This document shows, in pieces, positions 62,708-64,000 of a stretch of 64,000 bases of DNA (its first letter is position 1; each line of letters begins with the position of its first letter). The translations under genes were made by a program, and so were the position numbers. A model generated the notes under the pieces. It had not been told where the DNA came from. It did no database searches and was given only the letters and a program-made list of their open reading frames with translations. Source of the DNA: Paramecium sonneborni (lineage: Eukaryota; Ciliophora; Oligohymenophorea; Peniculida; Parameciidae); assembly GCA_905182985.1 (NCBI GenBank), contig CAJJDN010000156.1, positions 33,046-97,045 on the forward strand, given 5' to 3'.

Positions 62708-64000
62708 ATGTCTAAAAAGCAAAATTCATAATCATCTCCTGAGATTCTACAATATAAGGTTAGACCTCAAAACCATTATCAAATAGAATAATTGGTATTA
62801 AATGACATGAAAAAAAAAATATTGAATGATGAAATGAATTCAATCTAATTTTATGATATTATTCAACCAGATATGGTAGAATAGAATAATATATTTAGAA
62901 TGAAATTGTAACTACAAGTCCAAAAGATCTTACAAAGAAACCAATAAAGTTATACAAAAAAGTAAAACGTTCAGATTTGGAGTCTAATTTAAGGAATAAA
63001 TTAGTGAATGAACCTGGAGGTAAATTATTACTTTAAGAAATGTAAAATAATTATATAATAATATTAGTTATGAGAAATTAGATGAAGATGAAAACGTATA
63101 GATTGTAAAAGCAGTGCTACATAAAGAAGAATAATTTAAAGGAAATAGATAATATAAGGCAGAAAGTGATGATTTAATGGTGGCAAACTTAGATTAATGG
63201 TGGAAACAAGTAAAGATTTAGAAATAGTAAGAATTTGAAAAGAAATAATTAGAAATTGAAAAAGAAAGTATTAAGATATTTGTTTTAATATAGAATAGGT
63301 AATAGCTTAACTCTAGAAAGCTGTATCAATCTCTTCATTTAGAAGAGGAGGTGTTGATAAAAGAATTGGTACAACACTCTTACCTGCATTTCCAAAATTA
63401 ATGTAATCATAATCATCTGATGATAAATTTTAATAACCAGAAAATGAAAATCTTTTTAAGTCTAAAGTTAAAGGTTCTCTAGCTAAAGTATCAAATTAAA
63501 AAAAAGCAGAATTATTACATTAAGATATGGGATTAGTTAAATAATTAGATAAGTATCTTTAATAAGGATCTACTTTAACTTCATAAGAATTAATTAATAT
63601 TGAATAAGCTAGATAAAAGTAATCACATGAAGAAAAATAAACTGATACTTTGATATTTGATTATACTGTGGATGGTTTAAAAAATAGTTTACATACAAGA
63701 ATTAAAATGCATTTGACTAATTTTTTAAATGCTAATGAAAGAGCTGTCTTTTATGAAAAATAAACAAACTCTATTTTACAATAAATCAATGCTAAATTAG
63801 ATAAATAAAAAAAAATTGTTTTTAAAAATGATCATGATTTAGAATCTTTAAGAATGGAAAATCATGAAATATATAATCGATTAAGATCTATTGAAGATGT
63901 TTAAAAATAATTAAAAGAAGAACTTAGTAAAGTTGGAAATAACAATACTTCTTAAGTATAAAAGGCTTAGAAATCTTCAAATGTTGATTTTTATATGGCT
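62708..64000 (+). CDS. Coiled-coil protein, truncated by window end
   Basis: Starts MSKKQNSQSSPEILQYKV 20 bp after the previous stop and is open to the window edge. Introns: 23 nt after IIQPDM (GTAGAATAG...TTTAG), one or two near 63020, and about 35 nt before KAVSISSFRRGGVDKRIGTT. The N-terminal part is charged (KKPIKLYKKVKRSDLESNL), the middle contains WWKQVKIQKQQEFEKKQ, and the later part is heptad-rich (ERAVFYEKQTNSILQQINAK, NDHDLESLRMENHEIYNRL). Probably a cytoskeletal coiled-coil protein; no family recognised; at least 380 residues. Confidence 0.65.

Overview
The window is a gene-dense, very AT-rich piece of a ciliate somatic (macronuclear-type) genome, almost certainly Paramecium or a close relative. 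In nearly every gene TAA and TAG lie inside the reading frame at glutamine positions and only TGA ends genes. Introns are tiny (mostly 21-34 nt, GT(A)...TAG/AAG/GAG/CAG), one even directly after a start codon, and gene models close in frame only when they are removed. Intergenic spacers are often tens of bases. Two trichocyst matrix protein genes (41.9-43.2 and 46.9-48.1 kb) point to a trichocyst-bearing ciliate. All positions below assume this code.

Layout. 0-13 kb: a pseudokinase-MORN protein, a coiled-coil protein, a membrane protein with a degenerate histidine-kinase-like tail, an NBR1-like PB1/FW/CUE protein broken by an N gap, a second pseudokinase-MORN protein with a glutamine tract, and a small RVxF protein. 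13-21 kb: a family of small MGCSES lipid-anchor proteins, methylisocitrate lyase, importin beta, small unknown genes, and a candidate H/ACA snoRNA in a divergent spacer (20.89-21.02 kb). 21-29 kb: a MAP3K-epsilon-like kinase, an ULK-like kinase, an ER DnaJ and an STK32-like kinase. 29-39 kb: two tandem USP-family genes, a JHY-like ciliary protein, an ankyrin plus terminal-nucleotidyltransferase fusion, an FW-less paralogue of the NBR1-like gene and ribosomal protein eL39. 39-49 kb: an L1-domain nucleolar protein, a second STK32-like kinase, two trichocyst matrix proteins, a damaged PTEN, ribosomal protein uS15, an RNF141-like RING protein and a fatty-acid hydroxylase. 49-64 kb: a Sel1-repeat protein, a cysteine-rich secreted protein, a second membrane/histidine-kinase-like protein, a basic coiled-coil protein and a coiled-coil protein cut by the window edge.

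Caution on assembly. Four N junctions (474 N at 8300; single N at 14320, 57837 and 60671) are each flanked by identical direct repeats of 612, 1153, 1311 and 1415 bp. These look like unmerged contig ends, so duplicated genes there are probably single. A few genes (the NBR1-like gene, the STK32-like kinase at 27.5 kb and PTEN) carry one-base shifts or in-frame TGA that may be consensus errors or real decay.

Themes. Signalling scaffolds dominate (kinases, pseudokinases, PTEN), with ubiquitin/autophagy-type proteins (USPs, RING, NBR1-like), secretory and trichocyst genes, and translation/RNA-modification genes. There is no sign of a mobile element, CRISPR array, tRNA or rRNA gene.
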